Source: Marinimicrococcus sp033875255 (lineage in GTDB: Bacteria > Pseudomonadota > Alphaproteobacteria > Geminicoccales > Geminicoccaceae). From it: a stretch of DNA of 64,000 nt. The notes beneath the pieces are model-generated. The model searched no databases. It worked only from the letters and a program-made list of their open reading frames with translations, and had not been told where the DNA came from. The DNA is taken from assembly GCA_033875255.1 (NCBI GenBank), contig JAWZSN010000016.1, positions 62,001 through 126,000 on the forward strand. Reading direction: 5' to 3'. Position numbers and translations under genes: made by a program. Position 1 is the first letter of the stretch, and every line of letters starts with the position of its first letter. Shown piece by piece: positions 25,029 through 35,400 of this stretch.

Positions 25029-26159
25029 TCAGTCGGCCTCCTCGACCTCCACCCAGCGGCGCTGCTCGGAGGACAGCTTGATGGCGTCGACCACCCGCTG
25101 GATCTCCCAGGCCTCGCGGAAGTCCGGCTGGAATGCCGGACCGCCGGCCAGCGCCAGCACGATGTCGCGGATCTCGATGGCCTTGATCTCGTTGAAGCCG
25201 AGCTGGTGGCCCGGAGCCGGGCAGAACGGGGCGTAGCCCGGATGCTGGGGGCCTGCGGGAATCTCGACATAGCCCTCGCGGCCCGCCTTGCCGCCCTTGA
25301 GGAACAGGCGCAGCTCGTTCATGCGCTCCATGTTGAGGAGGATCGAGCCTTTCGAGCCGGTGAGCTCGAAGGCGAGGTACATCTTGCGGCCGGTGGCGAC
25401 CCACGAGGCCTCGATCGTGCCCCTGACGCCGCCCTCGAAGCGCACCAGGGCGCGTGCCTGGTCGTCCACCTCGACCGGCTGCGAGGGCGCGCCGCCGCGG
25501 CTGGTGGGCCGTTCCGTGATCACCGTGTCGGTGTCGGCGCAGACCTGGGTCAGCGGACCAACGACGTGGCGCGCCATGGCGATGATGTGGCTGCCCAGAT
25601 CGGTCACCGCACCGCCGCCGCCGCCTGCATCGAAGCGCCACGACCAGGGCTCGCCGGGATCGCTCATATAGTCCTCGGCGTGGATGCCGCGAAAACCCCA
25701 CAGCTCGCCGATCTCGCCCGCCTCGACGATCTCGCGGGCGAGCGCGGTCATCGGGTTGCGCAGATAGTTGAAGCCCACGAAACTCGGCACGCCGGCCTTC
25801 TCGGCGGCGTCGGCCAGCAGTCGCGCCTCGCCGGCGGTGGGCGCCAGTGGCTTCTCGCAATAGACCGGCTTGCCGGCCTCGATGGCGGCCAGCGCCATTT
25901 CCTTGTGCAGCCGGTTGGGCGCGGTGATGTCGATCAGGCCGATGCCCGGATCGCGGACCAGGTCTTCCCAGTCGCCGGTGTGGCGCTCGATCCGCAGCCG
26001 CGCCGCTGCCTGCTCGGCCAGCTCCGCCGAGACGTCGGCGAGGACCGTGACGACCGGCTCCAGGGGCAGCTCGAAGACGCCGGGTGCGGCTCGCCAGGCG
26101 AGCGCGTGGCTGCGGCCCATGAAGCCGGAGCCGATGAGACCCACCGCGAGACGCCCCAT
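25029..26159 (-). CDS. Gfo/Idh/MocA-family oxidoreductase
   Basis: A 376-aa NAD(P)-dependent sugar or polyol dehydrogenase. The Rossmann motif is GLIGSGFMGRSHA, the family signature Lys sits in YCEKPLAP and the C-terminal alpha/beta domain has GFNYLRNP and GGGGAVTDLGSHIIAMARH. The His in the last motif is the usual catalytic base region. GGAGG precedes ATG 26159. It starts 13 bp after the hydroxyacid dehydrogenase in the same operon. It is distinct from the iolG-like gene at 28036, so the cluster has two members of this family, and the substrate is unknown. Confidence 0.88.
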   Translation of the reverse strand: MGRLAVGLIGSGFMGRSHALAWRAAPGVFELPLEPVVTVLADVSAELAEQAAARLRIERHTGDWEDLVRDPGIGLIDITAPNRLHKEMALAAIEAGKPVYCEKPLAPTAGEARLLADAAEKAGVPSFVGFNYLRNPMTALAREIVEAGEIGELWGFRGIHAEDYMSDPGEPWSWRFDAGGGGGAVTDLGSHIIAMARHVVGPLTQVCADTDTVITERPTSRGGAPSQPVEVDDQARALVRFEGGVRGTIEASWVATGRKMYLAFELTGSKGSILLNMERMNELRLFLKGGKAGREGYVEIPAGPQHPGYAPFCPAPGHQLGFNEIKAIEIRDIVLALAGGPAFQPDFREAWEIQRVVDAIKLSSEQRRWVEVEEAD

Positions 26160-26172
26160 GGCTTCCTCCTTC

Positions 26173-27135
26173 CTAGAGGACCTGAGGGTTCACCACTACC
26201 GAAGGGTCGAGCCTGCCGTCGAGGGCGGCGAGCAGGTTCTGTGCCGATTCCACCGCCATGCGCAGCGCCGCCTCGGCGGTCACGCCGGCCATGTGCGGGG
26301 TCAGGAGAACGTTGGGAAGCTCAAGGAGCGGGTGATTGCCCGGCGGCGGCTCCTGGCTGAAGGCGTCGAGCGCGGCGCCACCCAGACGTCCGCTGGCAAG
26401 GCATGCAGCCAGCGCCACCTCGTCGACCAGCCCGCCGCGCGCGGTGTTGACGAGCAAAGCCCCCGGCCGCATCCGCGCCAGCTCGGCCTCGCCCAGAAGA
26501 TTGCGGGTGGCCTCGGTGAGCGGACAATGCAGGCTCACCACGTCGGCCGCCTCGAGGCCGGCGCCCAGATTCTCGATCCGCCGGCAGCCGGCCTCGGCGA
26601 CCCGCTCCGGCGGGGCCACGGGATCGAGCACCAGCACCTCCATGTCGAAGGCCCGGGCGCGCCGCGCCACATGGGCGCCGATCCGCCCGAAGCCGACGAT
26701 CAGGAGGGTCTTGCCGTGGAGCTCGACCGGCGAGAGGCGGTTGCGCAGCGCCCAGTCGCCCCGGCGCAGGGCGCTGTCGAACGCGCGGCCGTGCTTGGCC
26801 AGCTCCATCATCGCGAAGATCGTGTGCTCGGCCACCGCGATCATGTTGGCGGTGGCGGCGATGGCGAGCGGGATGCGGCGGCGGGTCAGGGGCTCGAGCG
26901 GGACGTTGTCGTAGCCGACCCCGTGCCGCGAGACGACCTTGAGGCGCGTCGCCGCGTCGAGCATCGCCGGCGTCAGCTTCGTGGTGCGCACGAGGATCGC
27001 CTCGCTGCGCGGCATGGCCGCCATCAGCGTCTCGGGCGTGGGCTCTGGCAGCAATGCCAGCTCGATGCCCGGCCGGGCGCGGAGGAGGGACAGGCCCTCC
27101 TCGCGCACCCGGTCGATGACGGTAACGACGGTCAT
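26173..27135 (-). CDS. D-2-hydroxyacid dehydrogenase (SerA/GyaR-like)
   Basis: A 320-aa NAD-dependent dehydrogenase of the D-isomer-specific 2-hydroxyacid family. It shows the substrate-domain motif VSRHGVGYDNVPLE, the Rossmann motif VGFGRIGAHVARRA, the catalytic Arg in VNTARGGLVDE, a Glu, and the catalytic His in LLTPHMAGVT. There is no C-terminal ACT domain, so it is a short form rather than feedback-regulated SerA. It probably oxidises or reduces a product of the adjoining HpcH/HpaI aldolase, whose gene ends 16 bp upstream. Confidence 0.88.
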   Translation of the reverse strand: MTVVTVIDRVREEGLSLLRARPGIELALLPEPTPETLMAAMPRSEAILVRTTKLTPAMLDAATRLKVVSRHGVGYDNVPLEPLTRRRIPLAIAATANMIAVAEHTIFAMMELAKHGRAFDSALRRGDWALRNRLSPVELHGKTLLIVGFGRIGAHVARRARAFDMEVLVLDPVAPPERVAEAGCRRIENLGAGLEAADVVSLHCPLTEATRNLLGEAELARMRPGALLVNTARGGLVDEVALAACLASGRLGGAALDAFSQEPPPGNHPLLELPNVLLTPHMAGVTAEAALRMAVESAQNLLAALDGRLDPSVVVNPQVL

Positions 27136-27151
27136 CGTGCCGGGCCGTGGC

Positions 27152-27940
27152 TCAGTAGGTCGAGCTCTTGGGCCCTTCGACGTCCGAGCCCATGGCCTGG
27201 ACGATCTCGACCGCCTTCATGGTCAGCAGGCGCGAGTCGGAGAGCATGCTGGTGTAGTTGAAGCCCCAGCCCAGCGCCTTCTTGGCGAAGTCGACAGAGC
27301 CGCAATGGATGCCGGCATAGATCTTGTGCCGCTTGGCGCCCTCGATGATCGTCGAGATGGCGTCCAGCACCTTGGGCTCGGTGGGGTCGAGCTGGGCGTT
27401 GTGACCCATCGACAGCGCGAGGTCGGCGGGGCCCACATAGATGCCGTCGAGGCCCGGGGTCGAGAGGATCTCGTCCAGGTTCTCGAGGGCCTGCTTGGTC
27501 TCGATCATGGCCATCGAGAGGATGGTCTCGTTGGCCTTCGCACCGTAGTCGGCGCCGCCATAGATGGTGGCGCGGATCGGGCCGAAGCTGCGCTGGCCCT
27601 TGGGCGCGTAGTTGCAGTAGGAGACCAGCTCCTCGGCCTGGGCGCGGGTGTTGACCATCGGGCAGATGATGCCGTAGGCGCCGGCGTCCAGCATCTTCAT
27701 GATGATGCCGGCCTCGCGCCAGGGGACGCGCGCCAGAGGGATGGTCTCCGTCGTCGAGATCGCCTGGAGCATGCCGACGGCGGCCTGATAGTCGATCAGC
27801 CCGTGCTGCAGGTCGATGGTGATGCTGTCCCAGCCGCAATGGGCCATGACCTCGGCAGCCACGGGGCTGGGCATCGAGCACCAGCCGTTGACCGTGCCCT
27901 TGCCGCTGTTCCACTTGGTCCTGAGCGTGTTCTCGCGCAT
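27152..27940 (-). CDS. HpcH/HpaI-family class II aldolase
   Basis: A 262-aa metal-dependent aldolase that makes or splits 2-keto-3-deoxy acids into pyruvate and an aldehyde. The catalytic base region is ITIDLQHGLIDYQ, the pyruvate-binding Arg is in LARVPWREAG, and the metal ligands are Glu in SMAMIETKQAL and Asp in GIYVGPADLALSMG. ATG 27940 gives the standard family length. It lies 95 bp downstream of the iolG-like gene and 16 bp before the hydroxyacid dehydrogenase. It may cleave a product made by the dehydrogenases in this operon; the substrate is inference. Confidence 0.88.
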   Translation of the reverse strand: MRENTLRTKWNSGKGTVNGWCSMPSPVAAEVMAHCGWDSITIDLQHGLIDYQAAVGMLQAISTTETIPLARVPWREAGIIMKMLDAGAYGIICPMVNTRAQAEELVSYCNYAPKGQRSFGPIRATIYGGADYGAKANETILSMAMIETKQALENLDEILSTPGLDGIYVGPADLALSMGHNAQLDPTEPKVLDAISTIIEGAKRHKIYAGIHCGSVDFAKKALGWGFNYTSMLSDSRLLTMKAVEIVQAMGSDVEGPKSSTY

Positions 27941-28035
27941 CTGTCCGGAAATCCCCCCTGGCTCCTGCGTTGCGCGGCGACGGTAGGCCGCACCCTTTGG
28001 GCTGTCCAGCACCGCCAGGGAAAAGGAGACACGCG

Positions 28036-29028
28036 TCAGAGGCGGACCACCTGCCCGCTGCGCAGCGACTCGTAGGCGGCGTTGGCGAGCAGCAGCGCCC
28101 GCCGCCCGTCCTCGAAGCCCACCGGCACCGGCTTCCTCGCCGCGACCGATTCGACGAAGGCGTCGATCTCGGCCACGTAGGCCTCGCGGTAGCGCTCGAT
28201 GAAGAAATGCAGCAGCGGATCCAGCGCCCCGGTGCGCTCCTTCGTCCAGCGTTCCACCGTGGTGGCGCGCCGGTTGCCCGCCTGGAGCATGCCGTGCTCG
28301 CCCATCACCTCGACCCGCTGGTCGTAGCCGTAGACCGCGCGGCGGTAGTTGGTGATGCAGCACTGCCGCCCGGAGGCCGTGCGCAGCAGGATCATCGCCG
28401 TGTCGTGCTCTCCCAGGTCGCGCACCCGCTGGTCGATCAGCGCGTCGGCGAAGGCGGCGACCTGGACCGGCTCCTCGCCGAGGAAGAAGCGGGCGAGATC
28501 GAAGTCGTGGATGGTCATGTCGCGCAGCAGGCCGCCCGCCACCTTCATGTAGTCGTCGGAGGGGATGTCGGGATCGCGGCTGGTGATGATGACCTGACGC
28601 ACCTCGCCGATCTCGCCCGCCCCGATCGCGGTCTTGATGGCGGCGAAGGAGGGATCGAAGCGCCGGTTGAAGCCGATCTGCACCACGGGATCGAGGCTGC
28701 CGATCTCCGACCAGCAGGCGTCGACCCGGGCGATGTCGAGGTCGATGGGCTTCTCGCAGAGCACCGCCTTGCCGGCCTTGGCGGCGGCGGTGATGAGGTC
28801 GACGTGGGTGTCGGTGGAGGAGGCGATGAGCACCGCGTCCACCGCGGGATCGTCCATGGCCTGCTCGACGCTGTCGGCGACCTTGCAGCCATGCCCGGCG
28901 GCCACCGCCTCTGCCGAGGGCCGGTGCACGTCGAAGGCCCAGACGAGCGCCGCGCGCGGGTGCGCCGCAACCAGTCCGGCATGCATGCGGCCGATGCGGC
29001 CGCAGCCGAAGAGCGCGAAACGGACCAT
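28036..29028 (-). CDS. iolG: Inositol 2-dehydrogenase-like Gfo/Idh/MocA protein
   Basis: A 330-aa NAD-dependent dehydrogenase that fits myo-inositol 2-dehydrogenase, the first step of inositol catabolism. Motifs are FGCGRIGRMHAG (Rossmann), LCEKPIDLD with the signature Lys, GFNRRFDPSF, and GGLLRDMTIHDFDLARF with the catalytic Asp-x-x-x-His pair. The iolD-iolE pair begins 147 bp away on the opposite strand, which supports the inositol call. It is the first gene of the five-gene minus-strand operon. Confidence 0.85.
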   Translation of the reverse strand: MVRFALFGCGRIGRMHAGLVAAHPRAALVWAFDVHRPSAEAVAAGHGCKVADSVEQAMDDPAVDAVLIASSTDTHVDLITAAAKAGKAVLCEKPIDLDIARVDACWSEIGSLDPVVQIGFNRRFDPSFAAIKTAIGAGEIGEVRQVIITSRDPDIPSDDYMKVAGGLLRDMTIHDFDLARFFLGEEPVQVAAFADALIDQRVRDLGEHDTAMILLRTASGRQCCITNYRRAVYGYDQRVEVMGEHGMLQAGNRRATTVERWTKERTGALDPLLHFFIERYREAYVAEIDAFVESVAARKPVPVGFEDGRRALLLANAAYESLRSGQVVRL

Positions 29029-29175
29029 CTGCGAGCCTCCCTCTGCTCCTTGGTGCGAGAGATGCGCCAGCAGCAGGCGTCTGTCAAAGCCCCGTGGGGG
29101 GCGCCCTTGGTCCCCGCTTCACCTGCGCCCGGCGACGTTCTAGGGTCGTGGTGGCTCGGTATGGGGAGGCAGCGG

Positions 29176-31023
29176 ATGAAGACGGTGCGGCTGACCATGG
29201 CGCAGGCGCTGGTGCGCTACCTGATGGCGCAGCGGACCGTGCTCGACGGCGAGGAGGTGCCGCTCTTTCCGGGCGTGTTCGGGATCTTCGGCCACGGCAA
29301 CGTCACCTGCCTTTCCGAGGCTCTGGAGGCGGTGAAGGACGAGCTCCCGACCTGGCGCGGCCAGAACGAGCAGTCCATGGCGCTCGCCGCGGTGGCCTTC
29401 GCCAAGGCGAAGAAGCGCCGCCAGGTCATGGTGGCCACCAGCTCGATCGGCCCCGGTGCCACCAACATGGTGACCGCCGCCGGCGTGGCGCACGCCAACC
29501 GGCTGCCGCTGCTCATCCTCTCGGGCGACGTCTTCGCGTCGCGCTTCCCGGACCCGGTGCTCCAGCAGGTAGAGCATTTCGGCAATCCCACCATCAGCGT
29601 GAACGACGCGTTCAGGCCCGTCACCCGCTACTGGGACCGCATCACCCGGCCCGAGCAGATCCTGCAGTCGCTGCCCCAGGCGGTGGCCACGCTGCTCGAT
29701 CCGGCCGATTGCGGCCCTGTGTTCCTCGGCTTGTGCCAGGACGCGCAGGCCGAAGCATTCGACTATCCCGGGCGGTTCTTCGAGAAGGTCGTGCACCATG
29801 TGCCGCGGCCGCGGCCCGACCTGCGCCAGCTCGAGGCGGCCTGCGAGCTCCTGCGCGGGGCGAAGCGCCCGCTGCTGATCGCCGGCGGCGGGGTGCGCTA
29901 CAGCGGCGCGGAGCAGGCGCTGGCCGAGTTCGCCACCCGCCACGGCGTGCCGGTGGTGGAGACCATCGCCGGCCGCACCGTGCTGGAGCACGAGCATCCG
30001 ATGAACGCCGGACCGATGGGCATCCTGGGCTCGTCCTCGGCCAACGCGCTGGCCGCCGAGGCCGACATGGTGCTGGCGGTGGGCACGCGCCTGCAGGACT
30101 TCACCACCGGCTCCTGGTCGTGCTTCGCCGAGGATTCCCGGTTCATCGGCCTCAACGCCGCGCGCTTCGACGCGGTCAAGCACCGCTCGCTGCCGCTGGT
30201 GGGCGACGCGATGGCGGGGCTCGAGGAGATGTCCTCGGCACTCGGGGGGTGGAAGGCGGAGGAGGGCTGGAGGGACCGTGCCCGCGAGCTCTACGGCGAG
30301 TGGAACCGGTTCATCGACAAGCGCTCCGGCCCCACCAACGCCGAGGTGCCGAGCTACGCGCAGGTGGTGGGGGCGGTGAACCGGCTGGCGGATGCCCGGG
30401 ATCTGGCGCTCACCGCCGCCGGCGGGATGCCGGGCGAGCTGTGCGCCAACTGGCGGGCCAGGAGCGCCGACACGTTCGACTGCGAGTTCGGCTTTTCCTG
30501 CATGGGCTACGAGATCGCAGGCGGCTGGGGGGCCAGGATGGCCGACCCGTCGCGCGACGTGCTCGTCCTGGTGGGCGACGGCAGCTACCTGATGATGAAC
30601 TCGGACATCTACTCGACCGTGCTCACCGGTCACAAGATCATCGTCGTGGTCTGCGACAATGGCGGGTTCGCGGTGATCGACCGGCTGCAGCGCGCCAAGG
30701 GCATCCCGAGCTTCAACAACCAGCTGGCCGACAGCCGCCACGTGGGCGAGCTCGTGCGGGTGGATTTCGCCAAGCACGCCGAGGCCATGGGGGCGCTGGG
30801 CATCCGCGCCCGGGGCATCGGCGAGCTGGAGGAGGCTTTCCGCCGCGCCAAGGAGGCCGACCGCACGACCGTGATCCACATCGAGGTGCAGGCCGACGAC
30901 TGGACCGAGGGCAGCGGTGCATGGTGGGAATGCGGCACGCCGGAGGTGAGCGCGCGGCCGAAGGTGGCCGAGGCCCTCAAGGCGCACGCCCAGGGTAAGA
31001 AGAAGCAGCGGATGGGAGTGTGA
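29176..31023 (+). CDS. iolD: 3D-trihydroxycyclohexane-1,2-dione hydrolase (acylhydrolase)
   Basis: Thiamine-diphosphate enzyme that opens the ring of the inositol-derived trione to 5-deoxyglucuronate. The 615-aa protein has the three-domain ThDP fold: an N-terminal pyrimidine domain with activating Glu in RGQNEQSMALAA, a central domain and a C-terminal PP domain with LVGDGSYLMMNSD and CDNGGFAVI. The region FPGVFGIFGHGNVTC is typical of IolD. GGGGAGG precedes ATG 29176. The downstream iolE starts one base after its stop. Confidence 0.93.
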   Translation: MKTVRLTMAQALVRYLMAQRTVLDGEEVPLFPGVFGIFGHGNVTCLSEALEAVKDELPTWRGQNEQSMALAAVAFAKAKKRRQVMVATSSIGPGATNMVTAAGVAHANRLPLLILSGDVFASRFPDPVLQQVEHFGNPTISVNDAFRPVTRYWDRITRPEQILQSLPQAVATLLDPADCGPVFLGLCQDAQAEAFDYPGRFFEKVVHHVPRPRPDLRQLEAACELLRGAKRPLLIAGGGVRYSGAEQALAEFATRHGVPVVETIAGRTVLEHEHPMNAGPMGILGSSSANALAAEADMVLAVGTRLQDFTTGSWSCFAEDSRFIGLNAARFDAVKHRSLPLVGDAMAGLEEMSSALGGWKAEEGWRDRARELYGEWNRFIDKRSGPTNAEVPSYAQVVGAVNRLADARDLALTAAGGMPGELCANWRARSADTFDCEFGFSCMGYEIAGGWGARMADPSRDVLVLVGDGSYLMMNSDIYSTVLTGHKIIVVVCDNGGFAVIDRLQRAKGIPSFNNQLADSRHVGELVRVDFAKHAEAMGALGIRARGIGELEEAFRRAKEADRTTVIHIEVQADDWTEGSGAWWECGTPEVSARPKVAEALKAHAQGKKKQRMGV

Positions 31024-31024
31024 G

Positions 31025-31927
31025 ATGGCGGTCAAGCTGGGCATTGCTCCCATCGGCTGGACCAATGACGACCTGCCCGAGCTGGGCGGCGACATTCCCC
31101 TCGAGCAGTGCCTGAGGGAGGCGCGCGAGGCCGGCTACACGGGCGTCGAGAAGGGCGGGAAGTTCCCCGGCAAGGCCGCGGAGCTGCGTCCGATCCTTGA
31201 CAGCCACGGCCTGGAGCTGGTCTCGGGCTGGTTTTCCGGCGGCCTTCTCGAGCTTGCGCTCGAGGAGGAGAAAAAGCGCATTGCCGGCCACCTGGCCCTG
31301 CTCCAGGCGATGGGCTGTCCGGTCGTCGTCTACGCCGAGACCACCGGCACGGTGCAGGGGCGCATGGACATCCCGGTGGCCGACCGCCGCCGGCTGCGCC
31401 ACGACGACATCCGCCGCTATGGCGAGAAGCTCACCGCCCTTGCCGACTGGCTGAAGGCGGAAGGCTGCCCGATGGCCTTCCATCACCACATGGGCACGGT
31501 GATCGAGACCGAGCAGGAGGTCGACACGCTGATGGAGAACTCCGACCATTCGGTCGGGCTGCTCTTCGACACCGGCCACCTGACCTTCGCCGGCGGCGAC
31601 GTTCCCGGAACGATGCGGCGCTGGGCCTCGCGCATCAACCATGTGCACGCCAAGGATATCCGCCCGGCGGTGCTCGAGCGCCTGAGAGCGGAGAACTGGA
31701 GCTTCCTCAAGGGCGTGCTCGAGGGGGCCTTCACGGTGCCGGGCGATCTTGAAGGCGGCATCGACTTTCGCGAGGTCGCAAAGATCCTCAAGGAGTTCGA
31801 CTACGAGGGCTGGATCGTCGTGGAGGCCGAGCAGGATCCCAAGAAGGCCAACCCGCTCGACTACGCGCAGATGGGCCACGAGGAGCTGATGGCGGCGCTG
31901 GCCGAGGCGGGGATCGAGCGCGCCTGA
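31025..31927 (+). CDS. iolE: 2-keto-myo-inositol (inosose) dehydratase
   Basis: Dehydrates 2-keto-myo-inositol to the trione used by IolD. The 300-aa TIM-barrel protein of the xylose-isomerase-like family starts KLGIAPIGWTNDDLPELGG, characteristic of IolE. Metal-binding residues are in MAFHHHMGTVIE, LLFDTGHLTFAG, INHVHAKDI and WIVVEAEQD. It is cotranscribed with iolD (1-nt gap). It ends 19 bp from a convergent lipoprotein gene. iolB, iolC and iolJ are not adjacent, so the pathway is completed elsewhere or diverges here. Confidence 0.93.
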   Translation: MAVKLGIAPIGWTNDDLPELGGDIPLEQCLREAREAGYTGVEKGGKFPGKAAELRPILDSHGLELVSGWFSGGLLELALEEEKKRIAGHLALLQAMGCPVVVYAETTGTVQGRMDIPVADRRRLRHDDIRRYGEKLTALADWLKAEGCPMAFHHHMGTVIETEQEVDTLMENSDHSVGLLFDTGHLTFAGGDVPGTMRRWASRINHVHAKDIRPAVLERLRAENWSFLKGVLEGAFTVPGDLEGGIDFREVAKILKEFDYEGWIVVEAEQDPKKANPLDYAQMGHEELMAALAEAGIERA

Positions 31928-31946
31928 TCCAGCGCCGCCACCGTGC

Positions 31947-32372
31947 CTACCAACAGACGCGGTGCTTTTGCCCGTCGATCTTCATGACGGTGCAGGGATC
32001 CTCGGGATTGCCGGCTTCGGTGATCTTGGTGAGCAAGATGCTCGAGCCCCTGGCGAGGTTGCGCTCGCCCGCCGGAATCACCGGCTCGGGTGCCGGCTTC
32101 ACGCCGTAGCGGTCGCAAAAGCAGGCCTGATAGCGGCCGTCCTTGGTGACCGTGAGCGAGATGGAGCACTCCTTCACGGCCGCCTGAAGCTCGGCGGGGC
32201 AGGCCGGCATCTCGGCGCGCATCCCGCCGATCGGGGTGAAGGCGTCATCCTCGCCCTTGTCCTGGGCCGTCGCTGGCGGGGCGGTACCCAGCGCGCAGCC
32301 GGCGAGCACTGCTGCCGCGACGACCGCCGTTGCGCGGGGCAGGAGCTTGATGGCAGGGGTCCTCTCGAGCAT
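31947..32372 (-). CDS. Small cysteine-rich lipoprotein, unknown function
   Basis: A 141-aa protein with a lipoprotein signal (AAAVLAGC lipobox, Cys near residue 26). The mature part holds six further cysteines, including ACFCDRYG and a terminal RVCW, suggesting disulfides in the periplasm. I do not recognise a family. GGGAGGAAG precedes ATG 32372. It sits 42 bp downstream of the FecR-TPR-barrel gene in the same orientation and may be cotranscribed with it, which hints at an envelope role; that is inference. Confidence 0.75.
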   Translation of the reverse strand: MLERTPAIKLLPRATAVVAAAVLAGCALGTAPPATAQDKGEDDAFTPIGGMRAEMPACPAELQAAVKECSISLTVTKDGRYQACFCDRYGVKPAPEPVIPAGERNLARGSSILLTKITEAGNPEDPCTVMKIDGQKHRVCW

Positions 32373-32414
32373 TCTCGCTTCCTCCCTTCTCGGCCCGCGG
32401 CGCGGGCGCTTCTT

Positions 32415-35400
32415 CTAAAAGCCGAGCGTGAGGCGGGCGAAGATGGTCCGCTCGGGCAATATGCCCGAGGTGACGTCCTCGCGCGTGCGGTAGTTCTCGT
32501 CCTGGTAGTCGAAGCGCGTGTCGAAGAGGTTGCGGACCTCGAGCGAGAGCAGGCCGCGGCGGTTGGGCAGGCGGTAGCCCACCACCGCGTCGACCAGCAC
32601 CGTCTCGTCGCTGCCTTCCTTCAGCGTGGCAGCGGGCCCGCGCTCGACCTCCTGCCAGAGGAAGGTTGCACCGAGCGAGGCGAAGAGGCCGTCGGGGTGG
32701 AAGTAGACGGGACCCGTCGGCAGCGCCAGGGTGGTGACCTCGCGTGGCTCGTCGCCGGCATCGGTGCTCGACGAATAGCGGTCGTAGACGAGCTCGGTGC
32801 GCCAGGCGAGTCGCGGTGTCAGGGTCCAGTAGAGATAGCCGCTGACCGTCTCCTCGCGGCCGCGCTCGAACTCCGCATCCCTGCCGCCGTCCACGATCAC
32901 CGGAAGCTCGAGCCAGCGCCGCGACGCCTCGAGCCCTCCATGGAGGCCCTTGGCCAGGCGCGCATCGAGACCCGCGCCCAGGCGCTTGGCCGTCGTGCCG
33001 CTGAAATCGTCGAACAGCTGGTTGAAGCCGGCAACCATGGTGGGCTCGAGCGTCTGGTCGACCAGGAGATCGCGCTTGAGCGTCTCGGTATAGGCGGCGC
33101 GCAGCTCGAGGTCGGGGGTCACCTGCCAGCGCACGCCGAGCTTGGGGCTGAATCGGTCCTTGGTGAAGGCGTCGGCATCGAGATTGTCATAGGCGAGGCC
33201 GGCGGTCCACACGACCTGCTCGGGCCAGCGCCAGTCGACATAGGAGTAGAGATTGGCCTGGTCGACATCGTTGGTGACGCTGGAGCCGAAGCGCAGCGGC
33301 TGGGGAAGGAAGGGGAGATCCACCTTGGTGTCGAAGAACTGGTCGCGCTCGATGCGGTAGACGCCGCCGCCGGTGACCAGCGCCACGTTGTCGGTACGCA
33401 GGATGTGCTGGGCCTGCAGGTCGACGCCGTTGGTCTTCGTCTTGGCCCGCAGCTCGGCCGGCTCGTCGATGGTGAACAGCCGCTCGTTGCGGTCGGCCCA
33501 CAGCGCCGAGACGATGAAGGTCGAGCCCGGGTGCTCCTGGTAGCGAAGGCCGAGGCGCGCCGTGTCCTGGCCGATCTTGCGGGTCTGATCGGTGCGGAAG
33601 CTGTCCGGATCGAAGCGCAGGGCGACGTCGCCCTCGTCGCTGTCGCGCCGCCGGTACTCGGCCTGGAGGCTCAGCTCCGGCGTTACCAGCACCTGGCCGA
33701 AGGCATTGTAGATGTCGTGCTCGACGCCCGCATTGTCGCGGAAGCCGTCGGTCTCGTAGTGATACTGGCCGAGGCTGAAGGTGGCGCGGCCGGCGGTGGC
33801 GGCAAGCGCGGCCTCATCGGTCCATGTCTCGTGGGTGCCGATGCCGCCGGTCCCGGTGAAGCGAACGCCGTCGCGCTCGAAGAGCGGGGTGAACTCGTTG
33901 AAGCCGGCCCGCGCCGGCCCGCTCTCCTCCAGCGTGTTGAGGTCGATATAGGGCAGGCTCGGCTGCACCGGGTTGGTGTCGAACGGGTCGAGGAGCTGCG
34001 AGCGCAGGAGCTCGCTGGCCCGCGCCACCTCGAGCCGCGCCCGGCCCTGGTAGAGATCGGAGAGAAAGCGATGGGCGGCGGGGCTGGAGGGATCGGCGGC
34101 CAGCGACCGGCCGGCCTCGGCCTGGCCCAGCCGGTCGAAGCCCAGATCCTGGTAGATCCGGCCGAGGCCGACGCCGCGTACGGCGCGGTCCTCGTCGAGC
34201 AGCAGGCGCGAGCGATAGAGCGCCCTGTTGTCGTTCAGCTCGATGGAGCGCTCGACGTCGTCCAGCGCCTCGATCGGCCGGTTGGCGAGCTGCTTGCCGA
34301 GCGCGGCGTAGAGGAAGGCGGTCGGGTCGTCGGGGTCCAGCGTCCGGGCGATCCGCAGCTGGCCGGCGGAATCATTGCCGCGGTTCTCGGCCAGATAGGC
34401 GCGCCCGAGCCAGGCGCGCAGCAGGGCGTCGTTGGGCGCCTGGGCGATGGCGATCTCGATCTCGCGCCGGCCTTCCTCGACCTCGCCCTGGCGGATCAGC
34501 GCCAGGCCCCGCCCGAGATGGGCGTTGGGGTTCTCGCTGTCGGCTTCCAGCGCCCGCTCGAAGGCGGCCTGCGCTGCTGCCGTGTCGAGCGCGGTCAACG
34601 CCACATAGCCCTGCACCAGCTCGGCAATGGCCCCGCCGCCGAGCCGCCGGGCCTCCTCGGCCTCGCGGCGGGCCGCCCGCGAGCGGCCCTGCATCAAGAG
34701 CAGCTCGGCCAGCCTCGCACGGGCGAGCGGGCTTTGTGGCGCCGCCGCCACGGCTTCCTCGGCCGCCAGCCGGGCACCGTCGAGGTCGAGGCCGATCTGC
34801 CGCGCCTGGCTCAGGGCGAGCAGCGCGCCGGCACTGCCCGGCGCCATCTCGCGCGCCCGCAGCGCCAGCTCCAGCGCCCGCGCGCGGTCCTGCATGGCCA
34901 CCGCCTCGATGGCGAGCAGCGCCTCGCGCAGCGCACCCCTGGTGCCCGCGGACGGCACGGCCTCCAGAAGGCGGCGCGCCTCGGCCGCCTGGCCGGCGCC
35001 GAGCAGCGCCTCGGCCTCTGCCAGCCGCGGATGGGCCTGCCGTTCCGCCTCGGTGAGCACGGACGGATAGAACAGCGTCCAGGCGAGGCGCTGGCGCAGC
35101 AATGTCGCCATGTCGCCGGCGACCGGCGCCGCTTGCGCCTGCCCCTGCGCCACCAGCACCGCCTCGCCGCTGCCGAGCCTCTCGGGCAGGCTGGAGACGG
35201 GCTCGCCGGCGGGGGTCAGCCGCACCTGACCGTCCAGCACCAGGATTTCGGCGCCGGCGTCGGTGTCGTCGCCGTCCGGGAGAACCACCAGCACCTCGGT
35301 GCCCTCGACGCCGGCATTGACGTAGGGGGTGCGGATGGTGAGCGAGCGGCGCACCTCGCTCAGGAAATAGAGCGCGCCTTCCATCAGCTCGACCAGGCCG

